This document shows, piece by piece, positions 23,204 to 32,850 of a stretch of 64,000 nucleotides of DNA (its first letter is position 1; every line of letters begins with the position of its first letter). Source of the stretch: Flammeovirgaceae bacterium UBA5585. Its GTDB lineage: Bacteria > Bacteroidota > Bacteroidia > Cytophagales > Cyclobacteriaceae. The notes under the pieces are model-generated. The model ran no database searches. It saw only the letters and a list, made by a program, of their open reading frames with translations, and was not told the origin of the DNA. A program made the position numbers and the translations under genes. The DNA lies in NCBI GenBank assembly GCA_002425185.1, contig DILT01000008.1, forward strand, positions 248,001-312,000, given 5' to 3'.

Positions 23204-25735
23204 ATGGAGGCCAAATTTTCCAACCGCGTAAAAGAAGTTATATCCCTAAGCCGTGAAGAAGCTTTGCGGCTGGGTCATGATTATATCGGTACGGAACACC
23301 TGCTACTCGGATTAATCCGCGAGGGAGAGGGTGTAGCCGTTGGTGTGCTGAAGAAATTGGGGGTTCCGATGGACGCTTTGCGTGGGGAGATTGAAAAGAT
23401 ATCAAAAGGCACGGCCACTCACGAAATCAAAAACCTGGCGAACATTCCATTAACAAAAGCATCTGAGAAAGTATTGAAGATCACTTACCTGGAAGCCAAG
23501 ATTTTTAAAGCCCAACTGATTGGCACAGAACACCTGCTGTTGTCCATCCTTCGTGATGCCGACAACCTGGCCACACAGATTTTGAACAAGTTCGATGTCA
23601 ACTACGAAACCGTAAAAGAAATGCTCGAATATCAACACGAAGGACCACAAGCCGCTTCGGACACCGATGATCCGGATGATGATTCCTCACGCATTTTTGG
23701 AGGCGGTGCCGGTGCTGGCGGAAAAGAGAAGAAGGGAACAGAAAAATCGCGCACACCGGTGCTCGATAATTTTGGTCGTGACCTTACCCGGTTGGCTGAG
23801 GATGGAAAACTCGACCCCATTGTAGGTCGCGAAAAAGAAATTGAACGCGTAGCACAAATACTAAGTCGCAGAAAGAAAAACAATCCGATCTTAATTGGTG
23901 AGCCTGGTGTGGGTAAAACCGCCATTGCTGAAGGCCTTGCCCTGCGCATTGTTCAGAAAAAAGTATCGCGTGTTCTTTTTGGAAAACGTGTTGTTACGCT
24001 TGATCTCGCATCATTAGTGGCCGGTACAAAATACCGTGGCCAGTTTGAAGAACGGATGAAGGCTGTAATGAATGAATTGGAGAAATCACCTGACGTGATT
24101 TTGTTCATTGATGAGTTGCACACCATTGTGGGTGCCGGTGGAGCTTCCGGCTCACTGGATGCTTCCAATATGTTCAAGCCCGCTTTGGCACGCGGAGAAA
24201 TTCAATGCATTGGCGCAACCACCTTAGACGAGTACCGTCAATACATTGAAAAAGATGGTGCCTTGGCCAGAAGATTCCAGATGGTAATGGTTGACTCTAC
24301 TACCGTTGAAGAAACCATCCAGATTCTGGAAAACATAAAAGAAAAATATGAAGATCACCACCACGTGATCTACACACCGGAAGCACTTGCCTCCTGCGTG
24401 AAGTTATCCGACCGCTATATCAGCGACCGCTTCCTGCCGGACAAAGCCATTGACGTAATGGATGAAGCGGGGGCTCGGGTACACATTAATAATATTCATG
24501 TGCCGGAAGATATTGTGAAGCTTGAAGAGGCCATTGAAGATGTGAAGAAAGAAAAGAATCGTGTGGTGAAAAGCCAGAAATATGAAGAGGCTGCCCAACT
24601 GCGCGACAAGGAGAAAAAACTTCTGGAACAACTCGAAATCGCAAAAACCAAGTGGGAAGAAAAGACCCGTACGGAAAAGTATACGGTAAACGAAGACAAC
24701 GTGGCCGATGTAATCGCCATGATGACAGGTATACCTACCAAGCGCATCGCTCAAAAAGAAAGCAATAAGTTGCTGGGTATGGGCGAGGAGCTTAGTGGCA
24801 GAGTAATCGGACAAGAAGAAGCGATTAAAAAATTAACCAAAGCCATCCAGCGTACGCGCGTAGGCTTAAAGGATCCGAAGAAACCCATCGGTTCATTCAT
24901 CTTCCTCGGTCCTACCGGTGTGGGTAAAACCGAATTGGCGAAAGTACTGGCTACTTACCTTTTTGATAAAGAAGACTCGCTCATTCGTATTGATATGAGT
25001 GAATACATGGAGAAGTTTTCAGTATCGCGTTTAGTGGGCGCCCCTCCAGGTTATGTTGGTTATGAAGAAGGCGGACAGCTTACGGAAAAAGTAAGACGCA
25101 AACCGTATTCGGTTGTATTACTGGATGAAATTGAAAAAGCTCATCCGGATGTTTTCAATATCCTGCTCCAGGTGTTGGATGACGGTATTCTTACCGATGG
25201 TTTGGGAAGACGTGTTGATTTCCGAAACACCATCATTATCATGACCTCTAACATTGGTGTTCGCGACCTGAAAGATTTTGGAAGTGGTATTGGATTTACC
25301 ACTGCGGCCAAGCGTGAAAATGAAGAGGAAGCGATGAAGTCGACTATTCAAAATGCACTGAAGCGCGTGTTTAGTCCTGAGTTTCTTAATCGTTTAGATG
25401 ATGTGATCGTATTCAACTCGTTGCAGCGCGAACACATCCACAAAATTATTGACATTACGCTCAAGAAAGTATTCGATAGAATTAACGCCATAGGATACAA
25501 TGTTGAGCTTACTGAAAAGGCGAAGGATTTCCTTTCTGAAAAAGGATACGATCATCAGTTTGGTGCACGTCCGTTAAACAGGGCCATCACCAAATACCTC
25601 GAAGATCCCGTTGCTGAAGAAATCCTGAAAGGAGAAATTGAAGAAGGCGGAACAATTGTTGCCGATTACGATGGTAAGGGCGATCAATTGACACTGAAAA
25701 TTAAAAAGCCAAAAGCTGCCTCTAAGAAAGAGTAA
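23204..25735 (+). CDS. clpC: ClpC-type Clp protease ATP-binding subunit
   Basis: This 843-residue AAA+ unfoldase has a double Clp_N domain (about 2-145, with GHDYIGTEHLLLGLIREGEG and LIGTEHLLLSILRDADN), a first ATPase with Walker A GEPGVGKTA (about 232-240) and Walker B LFIDELHT, a UVR/linker coiled coil (about 455-480, KYEEAAQLRDKEKK) and a second ATPase with GPTGVGKTE (about 569-577). It threads substrates into ClpP and may use the ClpS encoded at 88-369. Length and the UVR motif separate ClpC from ClpB and ClpA. A good terminator follows. Confidence 0.96.
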   Translation: MEAKFSNRVKEVISLSREEALRLGHDYIGTEHLLLGLIREGEGVAVGVLKKLGVPMDALRGEIEKISKGTATHEIKNLANIPLTKASEKVLKITYLEAKIFKAQLIGTEHLLLSILRDADNLATQILNKFDVNYETVKEMLEYQHEGPQAASDTDDPDDDSSRIFGGGAGAGGKEKKGTEKSRTPVLDNFGRDLTRLAEDGKLDPIVGREKEIERVAQILSRRKKNNPILIGEPGVGKTAIAEGLALRIVQKKVSRVLFGKRVVTLDLASLVAGTKYRGQFEERMKAVMNELEKSPDVILFIDELHTIVGAGGASGSLDASNMFKPALARGEIQCIGATTLDEYRQYIEKDGALARRFQMVMVDSTTVEETIQILENIKEKYEDHHHVIYTPEALASCVKLSDRYISDRFLPDKAIDVMDEAGARVHINNIHVPEDIVKLEEAIEDVKKEKNRVVKSQKYEEAAQLRDKEKKLLEQLEIAKTKWEEKTRTEKYTVNEDNVADVIAMMTGIPTKRIAQKESNKLLGMGEELSGRVIGQEEAIKKLTKAIQRTRVGLKDPKKPIGSFIFLGPTGVGKTELAKVLATYLFDKEDSLIRIDMSEYMEKFSVSRLVGAPPGYVGYEEGGQLTEKVRRKPYSVVLLDEIEKAHPDVFNILLQVLDDGILTDGLGRRVDFRNTIIIMTSNIGVRDLKDFGSGIGFTTAAKRENEEEAMKSTIQNALKRVFSPEFLNRLDDVIVFNSLQREHIHKIIDITLKKVFDRINAIGYNVELTEKAKDFLSEKGYDHQFGARPLNRAITKYLEDPVAEEILKGEIEEGGTIVADYDGKGDQLTLKIKKPKAASKKE

Positions 25736-25753
25736 CGGATTTTAACCTATCAC

Positions 25754-25780
25754 AAAAAGGCGGGTCACTCCGCCTTTTTT
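25754..25780. terminator. Bidirectional terminator clpC / VWA gene
   Basis: AAAAAGGCGG (25754-25763) pairs with CCGCCTTTTT (25770-25779) around GTCACT, with a T-run on the plus strand and an A-run that gives a T-run on the minus strand. It serves both convergent genes and overlaps the stop of the minus-strand gene. Confidence 0.85.
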
Positions 25781-27857
25781 AGTATCCTCCAAAATATTTT
25801 CTAAGAAACCACTCGGCAGCAATCATTACCAGCAGCACGAAGAAAATCCATTTCAAATTGATCAGCGAATCGTAACGTTCTTCACTTCGGATTATGCTTT
25901 TTGCCTCCTTTTGGGTTAACGCTCTTTTAAGTTGCTCTGTCTGATCCGCTTTATAGAATTTACCTCCGGTTCCTTGCGCCAGTCTTCGAAGCAAATCGAA
26001 ATCGGCTGTAAGGTTTTGTAATTCCAATTGTTGTGCAGCAATCATAAATTGCCCACGCACTTCTTCCTTCTGATTGTTGATCAGAGTAGAAGACCGGTAC
26101 CGGTATACACCCTCTTTTAAACCATCAATGGCGTACCGGCTATTTCCCGGACTCAATACGTAATTGTATTGAGTTCTCTTCCCTTGTTCATCGGTAACTT
26201 CCAACTCAATTGTGTTGCCATAGATGGGTTCGTAAATATCATTATAAACCTGGCTTTCAAAAACCACTGACTCTGTATCGGAAAACTGTTGCTGGGTTGT
26301 ATAACTTCTGAACTTTCTTTTATCATCAGCTGTGCTTAAAAACTGAATCAGCTTACCCATCAGTTCATCAAAAGCTTCTGTCTTTTCTGTCTTGGAAAAT
26401 TCATGTAATCGCCAGCGCCATAAGCCCTCGCCCAACATAATCCCAACTTTGCGCGATTCTTCTGTATGTACAAACAGCAGTGGCTTTTCTGTAGCCAGAC
26501 TGCCCACACGCTGAAACAATAGTATTGGAGCATCGGGTGGTATGGTGGCCTTGCCAAAATGCACCTGAACCGGTGGGAAACCGGAAAAAATTGAATTGGC
26601 TTCCGTTGAAACAGCAAAGTTTGTGAACAAAGGGTTAATAACCGGGGTAACTTCATCGAATTGCCTGGGAGGTTGTTCGTATAGCAGGGGCAACTGTTGC
26701 TGAGCAATCTGATTTAAATCACTGGACGCTCCGAGTACAAGAAAAAGTGACGTTCTGCTTTTGGCAAAGCGCTGAAACACCTCACGTGCACGTCCACGAT
26801 TATCCGGAACCTGGTGAAAAATCGCTACATCAATATTTTCAGGCTGAAGATTTACCGAAGAAGTTTCCTCCACCCCGGGAACATGAAGCAGAAACTCAAG
26901 ATTTGAGTTTTGCTCAACTACTGTTCGTAACGCTTTTATATCCGGATGTGGAGCAGCCGAAACCACTAATATTTTCTTTCTTCCCTCAACCACCTCAATG
27001 AAGATTGTTGCCCGGTTATTTTTGGTATTGCGTTCTGTTTCCTTAGGCTCAACCTGAATATCCCATCGCTGAATTCCGGCTTCAGCCGCCAGTGGCTGAA
27101 ACTCAAAGGTCAACACACCATCCGTCTGGGCAGCCTGATTTTTGCGCTCAATTACACTTCCTTTGTGCAGTAGTGAAACCGAAATATTCTCATTGGGAAA
27201 TCCCTTGGTCAGAATTTCAACACGTAGCGGAAATTTATTACCCTGATAAGCAATTTTATTATACAAAATATTTCTGATCATCAGATCAGCCCGGGGTATT
27301 GTGTCACCAATACCAATAGTATAGACCGGAAAGTTGTAATTGCCGTAAACCGGTGACAGTCCGGCATTATAAATTCCATCCGATACAAAAACAGCTCCCG
27401 CCAGACTTCGTCCCTCAAAGCGATTGGAAATAGTGCGCAGTGATTCGTGGATGTTGGTAACCTGCGCACTGAAGTTCTCATCTAAACCATCTCCTCCTGA
27501 AAAATTTGTAAGCTGTGTTTCATAGCCGGCATCTTGCAGAGATGCTTGCAGGTTTTCTAATTGCGAAGAGAGAGCCGCTCTTGACGTGGAGTCAACAGCT
27601 TCTTTAATGGAAAGTGAATTATCCTGAAGAATAACAAAAACGGGTTTTTCAATTGCATTTTGAATTTGCCTGATAATAGGACCCAACAGGAAAAACGTAA
27701 GAAAGAAAACCACTGTTGCCCGGAAACCAAATAAAATCCAGTTCAGTGTCCTTCCCCAGGGATGATGACTCGTGTACAACAGCCAGGCATAACCAAGCCC
27801 CGTGGCCAGACAAAGGATAACAAAAACCGATGGCGACTCAAGTATTAGTTGCTTCAT
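25779..27857 (-). CDS. VWA-like membrane protein of unknown function
   Basis: This 692-residue protein has two N-terminal membrane helices (FVILCLATGLGYAWLLYTS; ATVVFFLTFFLLGPI), a von Willebrand A-like segment with MIDAS-type DNSLS (VFVILQDNSLSIKEA) and GAVFVSDGIYNAG, a CARDB/Ig-like beta domain (about 200-300), a glutamine-amidotransferase-like region (KKILVVSAAPHPDIKALRTV) and a C-terminal membrane helix. This architecture is common in Bacteroidota and resembles BatA-like or DUF58-associated proteins. No amidotransferase nucleophile is apparent, so it is probably structural or a scaffold. It is followed by rarA upstream on the same strand, 43 nt apart. Confidence 0.8.
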   Translation of the reverse strand: MKQLILESPSVFVILCLATGLGYAWLLYTSHHPWGRTLNWILFGFRATVVFFLTFFLLGPIIRQIQNAIEKPVFVILQDNSLSIKEAVDSTSRAALSSQLENLQASLQDAGYETQLTNFSGGDGLDENFSAQVTNIHESLRTISNRFEGRSLAGAVFVSDGIYNAGLSPVYGNYNFPVYTIGIGDTIPRADLMIRNILYNKIAYQGNKFPLRVEILTKGFPNENISVSLLHKGSVIERKNQAAQTDGVLTFEFQPLAAEAGIQRWDIQVEPKETERNTKNNRATIFIEVVEGRKKILVVSAAPHPDIKALRTVVEQNSNLEFLLHVPGVEETSSVNLQPENIDVAIFHQVPDNRGRAREVFQRFAKSRTSLFLVLGASSDLNQIAQQQLPLLYEQPPRQFDEVTPVINPLFTNFAVSTEANSIFSGFPPVQVHFGKATIPPDAPILLFQRVGSLATEKPLLFVHTEESRKVGIMLGEGLWRWRLHEFSKTEKTEAFDELMGKLIQFLSTADDKRKFRSYTTQQQFSDTESVVFESQVYNDIYEPIYGNTIELEVTDEQGKRTQYNYVLSPGNSRYAIDGLKEGVYRYRSSTLINNQKEEVRGQFMIAAQQLELQNLTADFDLLRRLAQGTGGKFYKADQTEQLKRALTQKEAKSIIRSEERYDSLINLKWIFFVLLVMIAAEWFLRKYFGGY

Positions 27858-27900
27858 TTCACTCGCTCAAAATTCCAACACAAGATTGACCATATTTGCT

Positions 27901-29172
27901 TCAATAACCATACTTTTCTTTCCAGCGGTCGCGTAAATATTTTCTTAACTCCTCTTCGCGGGCATTTTTACCCGGTTCATAAAATTTAGTTCCTGAAATT
28001 GCTTCGGGAAGAAATTCCATGTTCACAAAATTACCTTCATGACTATGCGCATATTGGTAGCCCTTTCCGTACCCCAGATCCTTCATCAATTTTGTTGGTG
28101 TATTTCGGATTGACAACGGCACAGGTAAGTCTCCGGTTTCATTCACTACACGAATGGCATCTTCAATGGCCACGTAACTGGCATTGCTTTTTGGCGAGCT
28201 GGCCAGGTACACCACACATTGTGCAAGTATGATCCGTGCTTCAGGGTAGCCGATCATGGTTACCGCCTGAAACGTATTGGTGGCCATGACCAAAGCCGTT
28301 GGGTTTGCATTACCAATATCTTCCGATGCCAGAATCACCATTCTGCGTGCGATAAACTTTACGTCCTCTCCTCCTTCCACCATACGCGCGAGGTAATAAA
28401 TGGCTGCGTTGGGGTCGCTGCCGCGGATGGATTTGATAAACGCAGAGATGATATCATAGTGTTGCTCTCCGCTTTTATCATAAATGGCAATTTTCTTTTG
28501 AGCAACCTTGGTAGCCACTTCATCGGTGATTACCACCTTCCCGGAAGGTTCAGAGTCAACCACTAACTCCAATAAGTTCAGTACTTTTCGGGCATCGCCA
28601 CCGGAAAGTTGAAAGAGTGCCGTGTGCTCTTTCAATTCAACATCTCTTTTTTTCAATTGTTCATCATGCGCTAAGGCATGATTTACCAACCTCAGTAAGT
28701 CCTTTTCATCCAGTGCTTTTAATGTGTACACCTGGCATCGCGAAAGCAACGCTGAGTTTACTTCAAAAGATGGGTTTTCGGTTGTTGCACCAATTAACGT
28801 AATTATCCCTTTCTCAACAGCCCCAAGCAATGCATCTTGTTGCGATTTGTTAAACCGGTGAATTTCATCAATAAATAAAATCGACTTTCCTGATAATCTT
28901 GCTTTTTCGATTACTTCCCGCACATCCTTCACGCCTGCGCTAACTGCACTTAACGTATAAAATGGTTTTTTCACTTCATGAGCGATAATGTTGGCAATGG
29001 TGGTTTTTCCCACACCCGGAGGCCCCCATAAAATCATGGAGGGAATGTTGCCCAACTGTATTGCTTTTCGAATTATACCACCAGCACCAACCAGATGCTC
29101 TTGCCCCACCAGGTCATCCAGCGTGGATGGCCGCATGCGTTCTGCCAAAGGTTGGTTTACCTGAAAAATCAT
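27901..29172 (-). CDS. rarA: Replication-associated recombination protein A (RarA/MgsA)
   Basis: This 423-residue clamp-loader-like AAA+ ATPase has an N-terminal motif PLAERMRPSTLDDLVGQEHL, Walker A GPPGVGKTT (50-58), Walker B ILFIDEIHRF (about 96-105), sensor 1 IGATTENPSF and a C-terminal MgsA tetramerisation domain (RGSDPNAAIYYLARMVEGGE, SEDIGNANPTALVMA). RarA acts at stalled replication forks together with SSB. Its start overlaps the stop of the DUF3667 gene by 1 nt (TAATG). Confidence 0.96.
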   Translation of the reverse strand: MIFQVNQPLAERMRPSTLDDLVGQEHLVGAGGIIRKAIQLGNIPSMILWGPPGVGKTTIANIIAHEVKKPFYTLSAVSAGVKDVREVIEKARLSGKSILFIDEIHRFNKSQQDALLGAVEKGIITLIGATTENPSFEVNSALLSRCQVYTLKALDEKDLLRLVNHALAHDEQLKKRDVELKEHTALFQLSGGDARKVLNLLELVVDSEPSGKVVITDEVATKVAQKKIAIYDKSGEQHYDIISAFIKSIRGSDPNAAIYYLARMVEGGEDVKFIARRMVILASEDIGNANPTALVMATNTFQAVTMIGYPEARIILAQCVVYLASSPKSNASYVAIEDAIRVVNETGDLPVPLSIRNTPTKLMKDLGYGKGYQYAHSHEGNFVNMEFLPEAISGTKFYEPGKNAREEELRKYLRDRWKEKYGY

Positions 29173-30167
29173 TACAACAACATTAGTGTTACCAGTGCAT
29201 TAATTACAAAGGCGAATAGCATGCAGAAGAAGAATATTGAGATAATCAAAAAGAATTTAACTACCGTTTTAAACCTGGATTGGCGGTAGACCTTGCGCAT
29301 GGCTTTGTAGAGATAGAAATTGATGTATAAAAAAACAAAGAAGTTTATCCAATCCAGCCAGCTCACCATCGAAAAGAGTAACCCAAGAATTCCGGCCAAA
29401 AAAAGAAAATCGTAAAAAAACACCGTGAATACCAGGTGCTCGGAATAATAAAAATCCCTCCGGATGTAAAGCAATTTTAAAATCAACGCAAAAATGGGCA
29501 TCAGTAGAAAAATCATTTTTGGTATGTTGGCCTGCAGGCTTTCTCCAAAACTTTTCCAAATGGTTTTCTCATCCCACCCACGCTTTTGCTTTAGTAAAAT
29601 TAATTTCTCCTGAAAATACCGTTCCAGGGTTCCGTCACGCTTATCTGCAGGCTTTGCATTTTGAATGGAATCGTACTCTTCCATTGTTTTGGGAGAAAAA
29701 TCACCCCATGAATTTGTACTTATTGAATCGATAAACTGTCGCTTCTCTTCCCGGGTCATTTTACGGTCACCATCTGTAAAATTTACCTTGTCTTCATCGG
29801 GCTTAAGTGCGAAAATCAAAAAGAAAATAAAGCTGAGAAACACGTACATACGTGCCGGGTGGTAATACCGTTCGCGCTTGCCTTCATTGTAATCACGAAT
29901 TAGAATACCCGGTTTTAACAACAGGCTGGCAAACGTTTTGAAAAATTTCGACTCAAAACTGAAAAATGAGCTAACGAAGTTCCAGGAAAGATCACCAATG
30001 GCCTGCCTGCGCGGTAAGTCTTTCTGTCCGCACTGCGAACAAAATTTACCGGTAAGGGGCGCACCACAGTTCAGACAGGTTGGGTTTCCGGCTGCATTCG
30101 CCCCCAGTTCACTATCAATAATACCTTCTGCTACCGGTAGAGATTTGCCTAACTCATCCATTTTCAA
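29172..30167 (-). CDS. DUF3667 membrane protein with zinc ribbon
   Basis: This 331-residue protein has an N-terminal zinc ribbon (C31-x2-C34 ... C43-x2-C46, CLNCGAPLTGKFCSQCGQ), the DUF3667 motif (FFSFESKFFKTFASLLLKPG and IRDYNEGKRERYYHPARMYV) and then four or five membrane helices. DUF3667 proteins are abundant in Bacteroidota and uncharacterised. The start may be M1 or M3 (MDELGK). It is translationally coupled to rarA, which is unusual company for a membrane protein. Confidence 0.9.
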   Translation of the reverse strand: MKMDELGKSLPVAEGIIDSELGANAAGNPTCLNCGAPLTGKFCSQCGQKDLPRRQAIGDLSWNFVSSFFSFESKFFKTFASLLLKPGILIRDYNEGKRERYYHPARMYVFLSFIFFLIFALKPDEDKVNFTDGDRKMTREEKRQFIDSISTNSWGDFSPKTMEEYDSIQNAKPADKRDGTLERYFQEKLILLKQKRGWDEKTIWKSFGESLQANIPKMIFLLMPIFALILKLLYIRRDFYYSEHLVFTVFFYDFLFLAGILGLLFSMVSWLDWINFFVFLYINFYLYKAMRKVYRQSRFKTVVKFFLIISIFFFCMLFAFVINALVTLMLL

Positions 30168-30233
30168 AATCCAATTTTGAAAATTACAAAATCAATGGTG
30201 TTAACCGAAGTTTGGTTTCGCTTTTGATCCTGA

Positions 30234-30265
30234 TTTGGTTTTTAGCCCCAATGACTCTACTTTTG
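30234..30265 (+). promoter_or_regulatory. Bacteroidota-type promoter of tRNA-fMet
   Basis: TTTG (30234-30237), 20 nt, then TACTTTTG (30258-30265) matches the TTTG/TAnnTTTG consensus. The -7 box ends 10 nt before the mature tRNA. Confidence 0.75.
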
Positions 30266-30275
30266 TGCACCAAAT

Positions 30276-30348
<73 letters not shown>

Positions 30349-30358
30349 CTAAACCGGA

Positions 30359-30386
30359 AGCGATCTCAACTTGGGGTCGCTTTCTT
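30359..30386 (+). terminator. Probable terminator of tRNA-fMet
   Basis: AGCGATC (30359-30365) pairs with GGTCGCT (30375-30381), 7 bp including one G-U, followed by a T-rich stretch TTCTTT. Modest strength. Confidence 0.5.
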
Positions 30387-30390
30387 TATG

Positions 30391-30458
30391 CTACGGAGTC
30401 AGAAAGGCTCATATCCGCCAAGGCGGACGTAAGTGCGAATCTTACTCCCGTTACTAAA
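30391..30458 (+). pseudogene. Decayed partial copy of tRNA-fMet
   Basis: The segment 30428-30458 matches the T-arm/acceptor end of the real tRNA and its flank (30323-30353) at 27 of 31 positions, and GGCTCATA (30406-30413) matches its anticodon region. The 5' half is reduced to CGGAGTCAG-like remains, and the anticodon stem is replaced by the palindrome TCCGCCAAGGCGGA (30414-30427). It cannot fold as a tRNA. It looks like a tandem duplication of the tRNA gene that has decayed and taken up a GC-rich palindrome. Confidence 0.7.
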
Positions 30459-30497
30459 AACCCCAAGCTAAAAATCAGGGTTTTCATTTTACCGATC

Positions 30498-31388
30498 ATG
30501 TCATCCAGTCCATTCAAATCTGGTTTTGTAAGCATCGTGGGCAAGCCCAACGTGGGTAAGTCTACCCTTATGAACAGGCTGGTTGGCGAACAGCTTTCCA
30601 TTACCACCCCCAAGGCGCAAACTACCAGGCACCGGATAATGGGGATACTTAATGGAGAAAACTACCAGGTGGTGTATTCTGATACCCCCGGACTATTGGA
30701 GCCTAAATATGCTCTTCATACAGCCATGATGAGCTTTGTGAAAGTATCCTTAGAAGATGCTGACTTGATTTTATTGGTGGTCGGTCTTGAAGACAAATAT
30801 GAGCCCGAACTATTCGAGCGCTTTAAGAAAATACAAACGCCCATTTTATTGGTGATTAATAAAACTGATCTGGCCAAAGGATCGCAAGTACATGATAAAG
30901 CCACCTACTGGAAAGAACAGTTGCCCAATCTTCACGCCATTCTTCCTGTTTCGGCTGTTACCGGTGAGCATACAAAAGAATTGTTCGATGCTATCATAGC
31001 CGGATTACCCGAGCATCCGGCCTACTTTCCAAAAGACGAACTGTCGGATAAATCAGAGCGGTTCTTTGCCGGGGAGATTATCCGCGAAAAAATATTCCTG
31101 AACTTTGAACAAGAAGTGCCTTACAGCACAGAAGTAGCCATAACTGAATTCAATGAAACGGATGAAATCATTCGAATGCGGGCTGAAATTTATGTGGAAC
31201 GTGATTCCCAAAAAGGAATAATAATAGGCAAAGGAGGAAGCGCTTTGAAAAAACTGGGCATGGAATCGCGTCAAGCCATGGAAGCCTTCTTTAATAAAAA
31301 GGTATTTTTGGAAACACATGTAAAAGTGGCCGATAACTGGCGAAAACAAACAGATAAACTAAAAAGGTTTGGGTACTTAGATAATTAG
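30498..31388 (+). CDS. era: GTPase Era
   Basis: This is 296 residues from the ATG at 30498. The open frame extends back to 30282 but only by translating the tRNA region, so I reject that start. G-motifs: G1 GKPNVGKST (about 15-23), a switch with TTPKAQTTRHRIMGI, G3 DTPG, G4 NKTD, then a C-terminal KH domain with GIIIGKGGSALKKLG. Era binds the 3' end of 16S rRNA and is needed for 30S assembly. It precedes der, 80 nt apart. Confidence 0.97.
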   Translation: MSSSPFKSGFVSIVGKPNVGKSTLMNRLVGEQLSITTPKAQTTRHRIMGILNGENYQVVYSDTPGLLEPKYALHTAMMSFVKVSLEDADLILLVVGLEDKYEPELFERFKKIQTPILLVINKTDLAKGSQVHDKATYWKEQLPNLHAILPVSAVTGEHTKELFDAIIAGLPEHPAYFPKDELSDKSERFFAGEIIREKIFLNFEQEVPYSTEVAITEFNETDEIIRMRAEIYVERDSQKGIIIGKGGSALKKLGMESRQAMEAFFNKKVFLETHVKVADNWRKQTDKLKRFGYLDN

Positions 31389-31468
31389 TCAATTAGCCGA
31401 TTGATCAATGCGTCAACCATGAAAAAGCATTGGCAAATTGACTCGTTGACAAGTGACACATTAGAATT

Positions 31469-32776
31469 ATGGCAAACATTGTAGCGATAGTAGGAAGGCC
31501 CAACGTTGGGAAATCAACCTTCTTTAACCGGTTGATTGAAAAACGGCAGGCCATTATGGACGATATGCCCGGGGTTACCCGCGACCGCCATTACGGCTAT
31601 GCCGAATGGACCGGAAAATACTTTACTGTAATTGACACGGGTGGCTACGTTACCGGATCGGAAGACAAGTTTGAAACGGAAATACGCAAGCAGGTTGCCC
31701 TGGCATTAGAAGAGGCTTCGGCCATAATTTTTATGGTTGACTGCCGGGATGGCGTTACCGGGTTTGATAAAGACTTTGCCAACATCATTCGTGCATCTAA
31801 AAAACCCGTATTTGTTGCGGCCAATAAAGCCGACACACCGGATAAATCGATTTATACAGCTGAGTTTTATGAACTTGCCTTGGGTGAAGTTTACCCGATA
31901 TCCGCAGAGAACGGGAGCGGAACGGGCGAATTACTCGATGAACTGGTTAAAGTATTTCCATCGGAAGGTGTTGAGGATCCGAATGCCGGTATTCCTAAAA
32001 TTTCTATACTGGGCCGACCCAACGTAGGTAAATCATCTTTACTTAATGCGTTGCTGGGCACGGAGCGAAGCATTGTAACCGATGAAGCCGGCACCACCCG
32101 CGATGCTATACACAGCCATTATAAAATGTATGGTCAGCATTTTATCCTGATTGATACGGCCGGTATACGGAAGAAAAGTAAGGTGCGGGAGGATGTTGAA
32201 TTTTACTCCGTACTCCGATCCCTGCGGGCATTGGAAGAAAGTGATGTGTGCATTGTTGTACTGGATGCCGAACGGAAAATGGAATCGCAGGACGTAAACA
32301 TCATAAGCCTGGCGGAACGTCAAGGAAAGGGCATGGTAATTATGGTAAACAAGTGGGATTTGGTAGAAAAAGATTCGAAAACAGCAGAATCCTTTAAAAA
32401 AGAGATTATGGAAAAGCTGGCTCCGATCGACTACATCCCTATCATATTTGCCTCCGCCCTGAATAAACAACGCATATTCCAGGTAGTGGAAAAGGCTGTT
32501 AAGGTTTACGAAAACAAAACAAAGAAAATCCCGACTTCGCAGCTTAACGAAGTTATGCTGCCCGAAATTGAGCGCTATCCGCCACCGGCCATTAAGGGTA
32601 AATTCATACAAATAAAGTACATCACCCAGGTGAATGCACGATTTCCATCGATTGCATTCTTCTGTAACCACCCGCAGTATATTCAACCGGCTTACGAACG
32701 TTATTTAGAAAATAAAATTCGTGAGCATTTTGACTTTGAGGGTGTTCCGGTACGGCTAATCTTCAAGAAAAAATAA
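31469..32776 (+). CDS. der: GTPase Der (EngA)
   Basis: This 435-residue protein has two tandem GTPase domains: GRPNVGKST, DTGG and NKAD in the first, and GRPNVGKSS, DTAG and NKWD in the second, followed by the KH-like C-terminal domain (ERYPPPAIKGKFIQIKYITQ, FFCNHP). Der is essential for 50S subunit assembly. Full length, immediately downstream of era. Confidence 0.97.
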   Translation: MANIVAIVGRPNVGKSTFFNRLIEKRQAIMDDMPGVTRDRHYGYAEWTGKYFTVIDTGGYVTGSEDKFETEIRKQVALALEEASAIIFMVDCRDGVTGFDKDFANIIRASKKPVFVAANKADTPDKSIYTAEFYELALGEVYPISAENGSGTGELLDELVKVFPSEGVEDPNAGIPKISILGRPNVGKSSLLNALLGTERSIVTDEAGTTRDAIHSHYKMYGQHFILIDTAGIRKKSKVREDVEFYSVLRSLRALEESDVCIVVLDAERKMESQDVNIISLAERQGKGMVIMVNKWDLVEKDSKTAESFKKEIMEKLAPIDYIPIIFASALNKQRIFQVVEKAVKVYENKTKKIPTSQLNEVMLPEIERYPPPAIKGKFIQIKYITQVNARFPSIAFFCNHPQYIQPAYERYLENKIREHFDFEGVPVRLIFKKK

Positions 32777-32813
32777 AAATCTTACCTGCTTAGGCTTCAA
32801 AATCAGATCGTTG

Positions 32814-32821
32814 TATATTTG
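32814..32821 (+). promoter_or_regulatory. -7 box for the small lipoprotein gene
   Basis: TATATTTG matches TAnnTTTG exactly. TTAG at 32791-32794, 19 nt upstream, is one base off the -33 TTTG. It lies about 30 nt before the ATG at 32851. Confidence 0.6.
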
Positions 32822-32850
32822 CAAAGTTTTAAAATAAAAACCTGTAAACT

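Noticed and set aside
24404..24814. 136-codon minus-strand frame
   Set aside because: It is antisense to clpC; no start context or domain.
32039..32686. 215-codon minus-strand frame
   Set aside because: It is antisense to der, whose GTPase motifs are unambiguous.
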